DNA from: Acidobacteriota bacterium
GTDB taxonomy: Bacteria; Acidobacteriota; Terriglobia; Acidiferrales; UBA7541
Length of the DNA: 64,000 nucleotides
Assembly: GCA_013289855.1 (NCBI GenBank)
Contig: JABCZD010000003.1
Coordinates: forward strand, 62,001-126,000
Direction: 5' to 3'
The notes under the pieces were generated by a model. It was not told the origin of the DNA. It searched no databases and was given only the letters and a program-made list of their open reading frames with translations. Every line of letters starts with the position of its first letter. Position 1 is the first letter of the stretch. The position numbers were made by a program, and so were the translations under genes. Shown piece by piece: positions 1 to 8,227 of this stretch.

Positions 1-1
1 A

Positions 2-643
2 TCGTGTTCCGGCGGCGGCGGGCGCGTGGACCTGGGGATTTTGCGTTACACCGACGAAGTATGGCCCTCGGATAACACCGATCCGTTTGACCGGCTGGCG
101 ATGCAGGATGGCTTTAGTTACGCGTACACGCCGCAGATCATGATGGCGTGGGTTACGGACTCGCCACATTGGCTAAACTTCCGCGCCACCTCGCTTGCTT
201 ACCGCATGCTCAGCTCCATGCAAGGTTCATTGGGCATTGGCGCGAATCTGAATAAGTGGAATGCGGAGGATTTTGCGACTGCCAAGCGGCTGATCGCCGC
301 GTATCACGCCGTGCAGCCAACCATCGTGCGCGGCGACCTGTATCGATTGATCAGCCCGCGCGGCGGAAGTGAATTTTCCGTAACGGAAACGGTGGCGCGG
401 GACAAAAATCAAGCCGTGGTTTTTGCGTTTACGCAGGCGACGCAGGAAGGGCGCGGGCTTCCGCTGCTGCAACTGGAAGGGCTTGATCCCGACGCCGAAT
501 ATAAATTGAGCTTCATCGAAGGCCAAGCGCGGCCGGACACTCCGGTGAGCGCCTCAGGCGCATGGTGGATGCGGCATGGAATAGATTTGGATTTGCGCGG
601 AGATTTCCGCGCCGCCGCGTTCCAGTTGGATCGTCAGCATTAA
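2..643 (+). CDS. alpha-galactosidase (GH36), C-terminal part, 5' truncated by window edge
   Basis: The reading frame is open from base 2, so the gene begins upstream of the window. The visible 213 residues start inside the GH36 motif SCSGGGGRVD, whose Asp (codon 29-31) is by family knowledge the general acid/base. Next come LRYTDEVWPSDNTDPFDRL and an MMAWVTDSP-like stretch, both typical of GH36 alpha-galactosidases, and a C-terminal beta domain ending at a TAA. The nucleophile-containing KWD motif would lie upstream and cannot be seen. The expected role is release of alpha-1,6-galactose from plant oligosaccharides. Related GH36 enzymes such as N-acetylgalactosaminidases cannot be excluded from this fragment. 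Confidence 0.85.
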   Translation, partial: SCSGGGGRVDLGILRYTDEVWPSDNTDPFDRLAMQDGFSYAYTPQIMMAWVTDSPHWLNFRATSLAYRMLSSMQGSLGIGANLNKWNAEDFATAKRLIAAYHAVQPTIVRGDLYRLISPRGGSEFSVTETVARDKNQAVVFAFTQATQEGRGLPLLQLEGLDPDAEYKLSFIEGQARPDTPVSASGAWWMRHGIDLDLRGDFRAAAFQLDRQH

Positions 644-740
644 ACCTGCCGTCCCACGACGAATCGCGCATGGTGGGCGCGGCGATCGCGAATTAAATAT
701 TTCTAAAAGTTACAGGGGCAGCGAACGAAGTTGCGCGCGA

Positions 741-2021
741 TCAGTGATTCGCATCCGGATCCTTGTGCCAGTTGAGAGTTGCGGGGCGGCCGTTGCGGAA
801 GGTACCGCTGGTGTCGATGACTCCATCGTGCAGCGTGCCTTGTACGTTGATGGAGGCTAGGCGCTCGCCGTCGGGTGTTTGGCTGTGCATGACCATTTCG
901 ATGGCGACGTCGCCGGTCTTGGAGACGTCTCCCGTCAGAACCATAATCATTTTTTTCTCGGGGCCCATGAACCACTGCCCGGTGATTTTTCTGCCGGTGA
1001 TGGTGCCTTTGGCGCGGAAGCAGCGATGCGGTTCTTTTTTCGTCTCCGCAAAACAGACGGGACCGGAGTAGGAGCCATCGATCAAACGTGCAGTGGCAGC
1101 GGATGTTGCGGCGCCGCCGGCCGGAGCGTGCGGGTGAGCGGGTGGCGTTGTGGAATTGCCCGCAGCAGGTACGGCAGAATTCGTTGGTGCATTCGCGGCA
1201 GACGGCGGCGGTGCGGTCGCGGACATGGTCGTGCTTCCCGGCGGCGGGGTGGTGGACGGGGGGGCTGCGGGCGGAGTTGCCGGAGGGTTTGCAGATTGCT
1301 GCGCAGCTGCAGCGGCGGCTTGTGCTTGTTCCGCAGTGTCGCGCTGATGAACTGTATAGGCCCAAAAGCCGCCGCCAGCCAGCAGCAGCACTACTGCGGC
1401 AACTATCCATTTCACCGGCCTGCTTTTTGCATGAGGCGCTTCCGGCTGGGTGGCAGGAAGCGTGCCGCCGCCTTCGATTTCGCTGATGGAAAAGGTGCGC
1501 ACGGGTTGCTGAATATTTTTGAAGCTTTTCTCACCGAGCGAAAGAAACGAAAGAGAAAGTTTATTGCGGATTTGATCGTGAACACTGCCGGAGATGCAGA
1601 TGCCGCCGGGTTCGGCGGCAGTTTGCAAGCGCGCAGCTACGTTGACGCCATCGCCCATGAGGTCGACGCCTTGCACCATGACGTCGCCGAGGTTGATGCC
1701 GATACGGAAGCGGACTTGGCGAGTGGGCGGGAGCTTATCGTTGCGGGTGCGCAGCGCGGCCTGGATGTCGGTGGCGCAGCGCACGGCTTCGACGGCGCTG
1801 TTGAACTCGGCGAGGATGGCGTCGCCCGCGGTGTTGAAAATACGGCCGCGGTGCATGGCGACAAGAGACTCGAAGACTTGCTTGTGTCCGCGGAAGGTGC
1901 GCAGCGTATCTTCTTCATCTTCGCCCATGAGGCGGCTGAATTCGGCGACGTCAGCGGAAAGGATGGTAGCAAGTTTGCGCTCGAGGGGTTGCGCGCTGGG
2001 ATTATCTTGTTCGTCGGGCAT
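741..2021 (-). CDS. class III adenylate/guanylate cyclase with membrane anchor and C-terminal exported domain
   Basis: This 426-residue protein has an N-terminal class III cyclase catalytic domain (about residues 14-180). The two metal-binding Asp are visible: D24 in ILSADVAEF and D67 in NTAGDAILAEF. The late motif GDGVNVAARL supplies the Asn/Arg pair that stabilises the transition state. One transmembrane helix follows (about 205-225, WIVAAVVLLLAGGGFWAY), then an Ala/Pro/Thr-rich linker of about 90 residues and a C-terminal beta-rich domain (about 315-426) that I do not recognise. The catalytic part is cytoplasmic and the tail probably lies outside the membrane. The start is supported by CGGAG about 8 nt upstream. 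Whether it makes cAMP or cGMP cannot be read from the sequence. It appears monocistronic. Confidence 0.85.
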   Translation of the reverse strand: MPDEQDNPSAQPLERKLATILSADVAEFSRLMGEDEEDTLRTFRGHKQVFESLVAMHRGRIFNTAGDAILAEFNSAVEAVRCATDIQAALRTRNDKLPPTRQVRFRIGINLGDVMVQGVDLMGDGVNVAARLQTAAEPGGICISGSVHDQIRNKLSLSFLSLGEKSFKNIQQPVRTFSISEIEGGGTLPATQPEAPHAKSRPVKWIVAAVVLLLAGGGFWAYTVHQRDTAEQAQAAAAAAQQSANPPATPPAAPPSTTPPPGSTTMSATAPPPSAANAPTNSAVPAAGNSTTPPAHPHAPAGGAATSAATARLIDGSYSGPVCFAETKKEPHRCFRAKGTITGRKITGQWFMGPEKKMIMVLTGDVSKTGDVAIEMVMHSQTPDGERLASINVQGTLHDGVIDTSGTFRNGRPATLNWHKDPDANH

Positions 2022-2299
2022 GTGGGCGCTCCGAGAGTAGGTTCGCTGGGTATCATACTGGAAGTCACAGGCTGGAGGTTAGAGGCGAGAGGGTTCGAGA
2101 CGAAGAATGTACAAACTTTCGCCGGTCGATAATTCTTGCGACGGCATCTGGAAAAATGACGGCGCTTTTGAAAAATTGAATTGTTAACGCCATTCGCCGT
2201 ATGAACAGCGAATCAGCGATGTTCGCCGAACCGAGGGAACTCGCAAGCGCAGATCATGCAAACGAGGAAGTTAGATCAAAATCGGATTTCGCGTGGTTC

Positions 2300-3193
2300 T
2301 TACCCGGCGCTCGCGCGAGCTAGTTCCTGCATTTGCTTCGAGTCGAGCTGCAAAACGGCTGTGGCTACGTTTTCCTCGAGGTGTTCGACGCTGGACGTTC
2401 CAGGAATCGGCAGCATAACTGGAGACCGCGAGAGCAGCCAGGCCAGAGCCACCTGGGACGGAGTAACTTTCCATTGCGCCGCCACATGACCGATGGAACT
2501 CTGCGGACCGGAGAGTTTACCAGCCGCGAGCGGGAACCACGGAATGAAGCCGATGTTCTGTTTTTCGCAATATTCCAAAACGTCTTCCGAGCCGCGGTCG
2601 GCCACGCTATAGCGATTCTGCACACTCACGATAGGAAGCATGGTTTGCGCGTGTTGAATCTGCTGCACGCTCACTTCCGATAATCCGATGTGTTTTATCT
2701 TGCCTTCCGCTTGCAGAGCCTGCAGCGTGGCGAACTGTTCTTCAGCCGGAACCTTGGGATCGATGCGATGCAGTTGATAAAGATCAATTCGCTCGAGACG
2801 TAACCGGCGCAGGCTACCTTCGCAGGCAGCTCTCAGATGCTTCGGCGTTCCGTTTTCAGTCCAGCGATCGGGGCCGGGCCTCTCAAAACCGCCCTTGGTG
2901 GCGATAACCAGATTCGCCGGATAAGGGTGGAGAGCCTCGGCGATGATTTCTTCGCTCACATTTGGACCGTAGGAGTCGGCGGTATCGATGAAATTGATCC
3001 CTAATTCGACGGCGCGACGCAGCACCCGGACGGCCGCAGCCCGGTCCGCGGGCTCGCCCCAAATACCGTCTCCCGTGATGCGCATGGCTCCGAATCCCAA
3101 CCGCGTGACGCGCAGATCATTTCCGATCAGGAATTCGCCAGCCTTTTCAGCAAGTTCTTTACCTTGATGCTTCGCAGATTTTGTGCCCGGCAT
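2300..3193 (-). CDS. aldo/keto reductase
   Basis: The 297-residue protein is a complete AKR-type TIM barrel. The catalytic tetrad is visible as D70 and Y75 (INFIDTADSYG), K100 (VIATKGG) and H142 (LYQLHRID). The C-terminal part has the NADPH-binding pattern of the family (LPIPGTSSVEHLEENV). It should reduce small aldehydes or ketones with NADPH in the cytoplasm; the physiological substrate is not evident. The ATG is preceded by GCGAGG at good spacing. About 20 residues precede the usual first strand of the barrel, which is a short charged extension. No operon partner is visible. Confidence 0.9.
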   Translation of the reverse strand: MPGTKSAKHQGKELAEKAGEFLIGNDLRVTRLGFGAMRITGDGIWGEPADRAAAVRVLRRAVELGINFIDTADSYGPNVSEEIIAEALHPYPANLVIATKGGFERPGPDRWTENGTPKHLRAACEGSLRRLRLERIDLYQLHRIDPKVPAEEQFATLQALQAEGKIKHIGLSEVSVQQIQHAQTMLPIVSVQNRYSVADRGSEDVLEYCEKQNIGFIPWFPLAAGKLSGPQSSIGHVAAQWKVTPSQVALAWLLSRSPVMLPIPGTSSVEHLEENVATAVLQLDSKQMQELARASAG

Positions 3194-3657
3194 ATTAATC
3201 CTCGCTTTCCCGTTAAGACGATAATAAACAACTGCCGCGTTCAGCGGTCACGCACCGAACGTCTTGCCAAACGTTCGCCGAACATCGGCCGGCCGCTCTT
3301 GGACGACTCACGCGGGGCCTGATCCTGAAGGACGTCCCACGCGAATTGGATGACGGGTGGAGAGGAACCGATACAAAAATTTCGTCAGAGGTCGAGCAGC
3401 GGCCGCGGAGAAAAAACCAAAGGGACGACGGTCGTGCTTCTGTGGGTGGCCAAAAGTGCCGCAACTTGGCGAACTCGAGGGTGCGCGAAACGACGCGCCG
3501 TCGCCTTATTCGTTTGGCATGTAACGAACTCCTTATGGGAATCACTTACTAGCAAGCTGTACCCGAGCGTAGCGTGGTCTTGGTCAATTTTTCGACGCCT
3601 GAGTGTGTCTTGAACGCTCGCTGAGAAACGAATCTTTGACAATAAGGAGAACCGCTA
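3194..3657. other. intergenic region between divergent genes
   Basis: This 464-base stretch separates the aldo/keto reductase (minus) from the next plus-strand gene. Open frames here have no recognisable protein features and are probably chance. The only clear signal is AATAAGGAGAACC just before the ATG at 3658, a ribosome binding site. I see no convincing consensus promoter or hairpin. Confidence 0.5.
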
Positions 3658-4830
3658 ATGAGTGACCCAAATCCGAGAGCATCCATTCATATTCCTAGTG
3701 ACTTCATATTCGGAGAAGTTCGCCCAAATCATAAGGTGGTCGCCCCGCCTGCAGCGACGCCGCCCCTTGGTCCACTTGCCGAATTCAGGGGAGATTGGGT
3801 GGGCAACGGCTTCAACACCATCTTCCGGCCGGATAACACAGTGACGCCAACGCCGCTACCAAATCCAATTCCACCGCCTCCTCCGCCTCTCGACAACATT
3901 CTGGAACTGAATCTAACCTCCGAAAGCCTCTCGTTTTCACCGAGCTTGGGCTCCGTCCCGAATCGCGGGACAACGCCGCAGGGAGATATCTTCCTCAACG
4001 GAGTGCCTTATCTCCAGACTGTCAAGGACATTACCATCCACGGCGAAAGCGTCGGCATCCACGTGGAGCCCGGAATTTGGATTCACGTGCCTCCGACGAA
4101 CGTGCCGGCACTTGGTAAAACGGTCACCCGCATGGCCTCGATCCCGCACGGGACTACCATCGAGGCACAAGGCACCTTTGCGGAAGTCGCCGGCCCGCCG
4201 ATCATAAACCCCGTTGACATTACGCCATTCCAGACGGTGAACCCCGCCAACAAAATCAGGTTCGCCAGCCAGACCGCCGCCAGCACAAACACGCCGAGAA
4301 TTCCACAAGACCTAAGCAGCTTTATCGCCGCCGGCACGATCACGCAACAATTGTTGGACAATCCGAACAAGTTGCTGAGCGATGTCATCGCCAAGCAAAA
4401 CATCATTAAGACGATCGCGATTATCATTTCCACGGCTCCGACTCCACCTCTCTTCGGGGGCGGAGTGGACAATATCGCCTTCTTGCTGGGCCAGGCCGCA
4501 GCTACCGCGCCGAACGCTCAGGCCTTGCAGATGGCGGCAATTTTCTGGATCGAAACCGTCGAAACGACCATTATCGTGGGGCCTCTAAACGTGGGGCAGC
4601 AGTTCGCGGTCAAAGCCACACCGAGTATTCCGTTTCAGCGTGTTCCGACGTTCTCGGGAATAGCACCTTTTGACGTGGATGTGCCGCGTAAGCTTACGGT
4701 CCGTTTTACGCAAATTCAGTACACGCAGACGGTCCTGCTGAATTTCGCTACCCTCACCTGGCCCCATGTTTCGGTGAACACGCTCGTGCCCGCCGACGAT
4801 GTCCACGTTCCTGACTCCGCCTGGAAATGA
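3658..4830 (+). CDS. hypothetical protein, possible lipocalin/nitrobindin-like beta-barrel
   Basis: The 390-residue soluble protein has no signal peptide. The N-terminal part carries GPLAEFRGDWVGNGFNTIFR, then a proline stretch (PNPIPPPPPP), then ELNLTSESLSFSPSLGSVPN, FLNGVPYLQTV and GIHVEPGIWIHVPPT. I have seen this string of motifs in a bacterial and fungal family sometimes labelled heme-binding, which resembles a small beta-barrel with an xGxGFN entry motif, but I cannot verify the label or ligand here. The C-terminal half (about 240-390) is mixed and unassigned. The ATG has a good Shine-Dalgarno (AAGGAGA). The gene stands alone. Confidence 0.7.
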   Translation: MSDPNPRASIHIPSDFIFGEVRPNHKVVAPPAATPPLGPLAEFRGDWVGNGFNTIFRPDNTVTPTPLPNPIPPPPPPLDNILELNLTSESLSFSPSLGSVPNRGTTPQGDIFLNGVPYLQTVKDITIHGESVGIHVEPGIWIHVPPTNVPALGKTVTRMASIPHGTTIEAQGTFAEVAGPPIINPVDITPFQTVNPANKIRFASQTAASTNTPRIPQDLSSFIAAGTITQQLLDNPNKLLSDVIAKQNIIKTIAIIISTAPTPPLFGGGVDNIAFLLGQAAATAPNAQALQMAAIFWIETVETTIIVGPLNVGQQFAVKATPSIPFQRVPTFSGIAPFDVDVPRKLTVRFTQIQYTQTVLLNFATLTWPHVSVNTLVPADDVHVPDSAWK

Positions 4831-4985
4831 GCCAGTCGGCTGTTTTGGGCGGCGGTTTGTCCTTAGGCGGCTTGCTGAGGCGAAGTCCCAGCTTCGCCTC
4901 GGCACCATCTTGTTAGCAGCAAGCAATAGCGTTCACCGAGCCGCGCCTCGCTGCTGCGTGCGTTCCCTACTTAGGGCCGACCAAT

Positions 4986-5771
4986 CTATTTTATTGGGGC
5001 GAGCCAGATGTCCTGATCTACGTAAGCGGTCAGTGCAGTGCCTGCGGGAATATCCACGTTTTTGCCGTGTTTGATTAGCCCAATGGGACCAAAGATAACT
5101 GTAAGCGCTACGGCCGAGCCGGTTCTGCTGTCGCCCTCACGGGCTTTGTTACCGCGTAAGCGAATGTGGTTGCTGCCCACGGCCACGTAATCGATGTGCA
5201 CGCTGAGTTCGCCGGGGCGGCCCAGCATGCCTGCTCTTTTGGCGTTCGAGACGGTCGCGACGGCGTGAGCGCCCTTGGCTAGCACGATGGAGTCGCCAAC
5301 CTTAACGTCTTCATCGAGCAGGAATTCGACGGTGTCCCCTTCATTGGCGGTTTTGGAATTTAGGTCCGCCGCAAATTTCAGCGGGAGTACCGTGCCTTCG
5401 CGCAGAAGGCAGCCATTGGAGACAGTGCAAGTTGGAATTGTGGGGTCGACAGCGACGCCGTCCACGGTTGTGATCGTGGTACTGCGGACGGCCTCGACCG
5501 TGCCGGTCGGTTTGATGGATTGCGCGATGAGCATGGCTTCCATTACGGATTTATCGACGGTGGCGTTTTTCAGATCGATCAGCGCCTGGGGAGAAGTGTC
5601 AAAATCGGTGGCGCTGGATTGGATCTCTTTGACAATGAGGCTGGGCTCGAATCCCTGCTTAGTCATGTTCAGGATGTCGGCGTTGGTTAGCGGCTTTTGC
5701 GTTTGCGCGAACGAAACGGTGGCAGCGCAGATAGTGAAGAACAAGAGTGCGAGTGGGAATCGCCGTCTCAT
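4986..5771 (-). CDS. exported hypothetical protein with C-terminal beta domain
   Basis: This 261-residue protein begins with a clear Sec signal peptide (RRRFPLALLFFTICAATVSFA, cleavage near residue 22). A short alpha-helical region follows, with TNADILNMTKQGFEPSLIVKEI (about residues 28-90), a motif I recognise from many exported acidobacterial proteins of unknown function. The C-terminal part (about 125-261) is beta-rich, with LPLKFAADLNSKTANEGDTV and GKNVDIPAGTALTAYVDQD, and resembles domains in which a periplasmic barrel modulates surface or envelope properties. No enzymatic motif is visible. The ATG is preceded by TAGGAG. Function unknown. Confidence 0.7.
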   Translation of the reverse strand: MRRRFPLALLFFTICAATVSFAQTQKPLTNADILNMTKQGFEPSLIVKEIQSSATDFDTSPQALIDLKNATVDKSVMEAMLIAQSIKPTGTVEAVRSTTITTVDGVAVDPTIPTCTVSNGCLLREGTVLPLKFAADLNSKTANEGDTVEFLLDEDVKVGDSIVLAKGAHAVATVSNAKRAGMLGRPGELSVHIDYVAVGSNHIRLRGNKAREGDSRTGSAVALTVIFGPIGLIKHGKNVDIPAGTALTAYVDQDIWLAPIK

Positions 5772-5979
5772 GAAGAGTGCTCCTATCGGCTGCGGACTAC
5801 TCGAAGGCCAAGCTTATCCGCAAAGTAAGGCCACGAGCGCAGAAAGCTCGTTGGCTTTGCTTAATGTGGAACTGTCCCAAGTAGTTGGACGGCGCCGAAA
5901 TGACTTGCGGTACGCTGAGGAATTCGAAAACAAACTTCAGGACGATGGATCAGAATGGAATCGCCACTACAAAAACATG

Positions 5980-6003
5980 AAGGGCACGACATGTCGTGCC
6001 CTT
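5980..6003. repeat. dispersed palindromic repeat, copy A
   Basis: A perfect 24-bp palindrome with half-site AAGGGCACGACA, lying between two minus-strand genes just past the pepA stop. The flank CCTTACGAAAAG matches the flank of the copy at 46244 (CCCTACGAAAAG), so the two are related beyond the palindrome core. Confidence 0.75.
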
Positions 6004-6021
6004 ACGAAAAGAAGGTGGACG

Positions 6022-7512
6022 TCAATAGGACATAACCAGATGGACCAGCGTGCGCAGCGCTACTGCGGTTGGTCCTTTGGCTAGCCAGGGCTTGGCGTCG
6101 TCGTTCCACGCGGTGCCGGCGATGTCCAGGTGGATCCACGGGGTGTCGCCCGCGAATTCGCGGATGAACCATGCGCCGGTGATGCTGCCGCCGCCTTTGC
6201 CACTGCTGATGTTTTGCAGGTCAGCAAAACTGCCTTTCATGAACTCGCGGTATTCGTCGTCCATGGGGAGTTGCCACATTTTTTCGCCGGAGGCTTTGGC
6301 GGAGGCCAAAAGTTTGTCGGTGAAGGGTTGATCGGAGCCGAAGACGCCCACGTTAACGTTGGCGAGCGCCACGACTATCGCGCCGGTAAGGGTGGCGGCG
6401 TCAATCAATACTGTAGCGCCCAACTGCTTGGCAAACGTAATGCCATCGGCCAGAATCAGGCGGCCTTCGGCGTCGGTGTTTAGCACTTCGATGGTTTTGC
6501 CGGACATCGAAGTCTGAATGTCGCCGGGTTTTTGCGCGCTGCCGCTGACCACATTCTCCGTGCTAGGCACCACGCAGATCACTTTGACATTGGGTTTCAG
6601 CGTAGCGATGGCGCGCATGACACCGAGCATGGTTGCGCCGCCGGCCATGTCGTACTTCATCTTTTCCATTCCGTCAGCGGGCTTGATGGAAACGCCGCCG
6701 GTGTCAAACGTGACGGCTTTGCCGATCAAACCGATTACCGGAGCGCCGGGATTGGGCTTGGGTGGAACGTAGGTGATTACAATCACGCGCGGAGGCTCCG
6801 GGCCACCTTGCGCCACGCTGAGCAATGCGCCCATTTTCAGGTCGGCGATGCGGCGCTCGTCCAGCACTTCCACGGCGAGACCTGCTTCGCGGGCCATGGC
6901 TTCGGCTTTTTCGCCCAGGACGCGCGGCGTTAATTTGTTGGAAGGCTCGTTGACCAAATCGCGGGTGAAGTTTTGTGCGTCGCCAATGGTGCGGCCCGTG
7001 GCGATGGCGGCTTCAGCGGCGGCGCGAGAGGATTCGGAATAGCCAGCGATGGCGATCGATTCGATATTCTTGTCGGTTTTTTTGTCGGTTTTGTATTTGT
7101 CGGTTTCGAAATTTGCAGTGGTGGCGGCTTCGGCAACGGCTTGGGCGCTGGCATCGTTGGCGTCATTTTCGCCAACCAGGAAAACGATTTTCTTCGCGCC
7201 TTTGGCCTTGAGCGCGCGCGTGGCCGCGCCGGCGATTTTGCGCAGCGTGGCGCCGGAAAATTGTTCGCGCTTCCCCGCACCGACGAGCAGCAAGCGAGAC
7301 GCCGCGAGTCCGGCCGGCGCGTGGATCAGCGTGAATTCCAAAGTTTTGCCGGTCAATTCCCCGGCTTTGACTAATTTTTTCAGCAAACCGTTCGTGGACC
7401 GATCGATTTCGAGCAGATGGCTCTGAATGGGATCGCTTTCTTCAAAGATATACGAAACCAGAGCATCGGCTTCGAGTGTGGCATACGGCTTGGTTTCCAA
7501 CGTGATCTGCAT
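6022..7512 (-). CDS. pepA: leucyl aminopeptidase (M17 family)
   Basis: At 496 residues this is a full-length M17 zinc aminopeptidase. The N-terminal domain (about 1-165) is the divergent regulatory half. The C-terminal catalytic domain shows VGLIGKAVTFDTGGVSIKP, KYDMAGGATMLG and the signature NTDAEGRLILAD, which carry the metal-binding Asp, Glu and Lys residues. It removes N-terminal amino acids during peptide turnover and works as a cytoplasmic hexamer by family knowledge. The start lies 7 nt after the smpB stop and its Shine-Dalgarno (GGAGG) is inside the 3' end of smpB, which supports co-transcription. Confidence 0.95.
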   Translation of the reverse strand: MQITLETKPYATLEADALVSYIFEESDPIQSHLLEIDRSTNGLLKKLVKAGELTGKTLEFTLIHAPAGLAASRLLLVGAGKREQFSGATLRKIAGAATRALKAKGAKKIVFLVGENDANDASAQAVAEAATTANFETDKYKTDKKTDKNIESIAIAGYSESSRAAAEAAIATGRTIGDAQNFTRDLVNEPSNKLTPRVLGEKAEAMAREAGLAVEVLDERRIADLKMGALLSVAQGGPEPPRVIVITYVPPKPNPGAPVIGLIGKAVTFDTGGVSIKPADGMEKMKYDMAGGATMLGVMRAIATLKPNVKVICVVPSTENVVSGSAQKPGDIQTSMSGKTIEVLNTDAEGRLILADGITFAKQLGATVLIDAATLTGAIVVALANVNVGVFGSDQPFTDKLLASAKASGEKMWQLPMDDEYREFMKGSFADLQNISSGKGGGSITGAWFIREFAGDTPWIHLDIAGTAWNDDAKPWLAKGPTAVALRTLVHLVMSY

Positions 7513-7519
7513 GATGCGT

Positions 7520-8044
7520 TTATCGCCTCCGATTGCGATACATGGATTCGTCCACTTCCCTGCGCGCTTCTTTCTTGCGTTCGTCGGCGCGGCGGTCCCA
7601 GTTCTTTTTGCCTTGGGCCAACGCGATTTCGCACTTGGCGATGCCGTTGCGAAAATAGATGCGCAGGGGTATGACGGTTAAACCTTTGGCTTCGGTCCGA
7701 ACCGAGAGCTTGTGAATTTCGTTGCGGTGCAGCAAAAGCTTTCTGGAACCGAGCGGTTCGTGGTTCCAGGGACCGCCGGCCAAGTACTGCGCAATGTGCG
7801 CGTTGACCAGCCAAGGGCCACTTTTCTTGAAATCGACGTAGGCGTCGCGAATATTGGCTTTACCTTCGCGCAAAGCCTTTACTTCGGTGCCGTGCAGCAC
7901 CAGGCCAGCCTCGTATCTGTCCAGCAGGGTGTAATTATACGACGCGGCGCGGTTCTGGGCGACCAGCAACTCGGCGGGCTTGGCGGACTTTTTCGATTTG
8001 TCCGGCTTTTTGGACTTATCGCTCGGTTTCGAGGGACTGGGCAC
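7520..8044 (-). CDS. smpB: SsrA-binding protein SmpB
   Basis: The 174-residue protein carries the SmpB fold from about residue 27 onward: AQNRAASYNYTLLDRYEAGL, GTEVKALREGKANI, and the basic tail KKNWDRRADERKKEARREVD with the DKR-type motif that inserts in the ribosome decoding channel. It delivers tmRNA to stalled ribosomes. The first 25 residues are an unusual Lys/Ser/Pro-rich extension (SKPSDKSKKPDKSKKSAKP). The start is GTG with no clear Shine-Dalgarno. A TATGAT hexamer at 8051-8056 sits 6 nt before it, so transcription may begin at or next to the start codon. Confidence 0.95.
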   Translation of the reverse strand: MPSPSKPSDKSKKPDKSKKSAKPAELLVAQNRAASYNYTLLDRYEAGLVLHGTEVKALREGKANIRDAYVDFKKSGPWLVNAHIAQYLAGGPWNHEPLGSRKLLLHRNEIHKLSVRTEAKGLTVIPLRIYFRNGIAKCEIALAQGKKNWDRRADERKKEARREVDESMYRNRRR

Positions 8045-8227
8045 ACTTTCATCATAACTGGACTGTTAAATCCGCGCTAGGCGATGGTCAACGGGGTGTA
8101 AATAAGGGACAAAAAGGGGGTTATCGGATGAAAGACAGCCAACCTTCCGTTGCTTGCTGCGCTTCTAAGCCGAATGTTAGACTGCAAAACAGGTCAGGAC
8201 ATTGCACGTGTTGGCTCGGGAGAGTTC

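Noticed and set aside
879-2132. 417-codon plus-strand frame opposite the cyclase gene
   Set aside because: It is antisense to a gene with clear catalytic motifs and its own translation shows only low-complexity Gly/Arg/Ala content without a Shine-Dalgarno.
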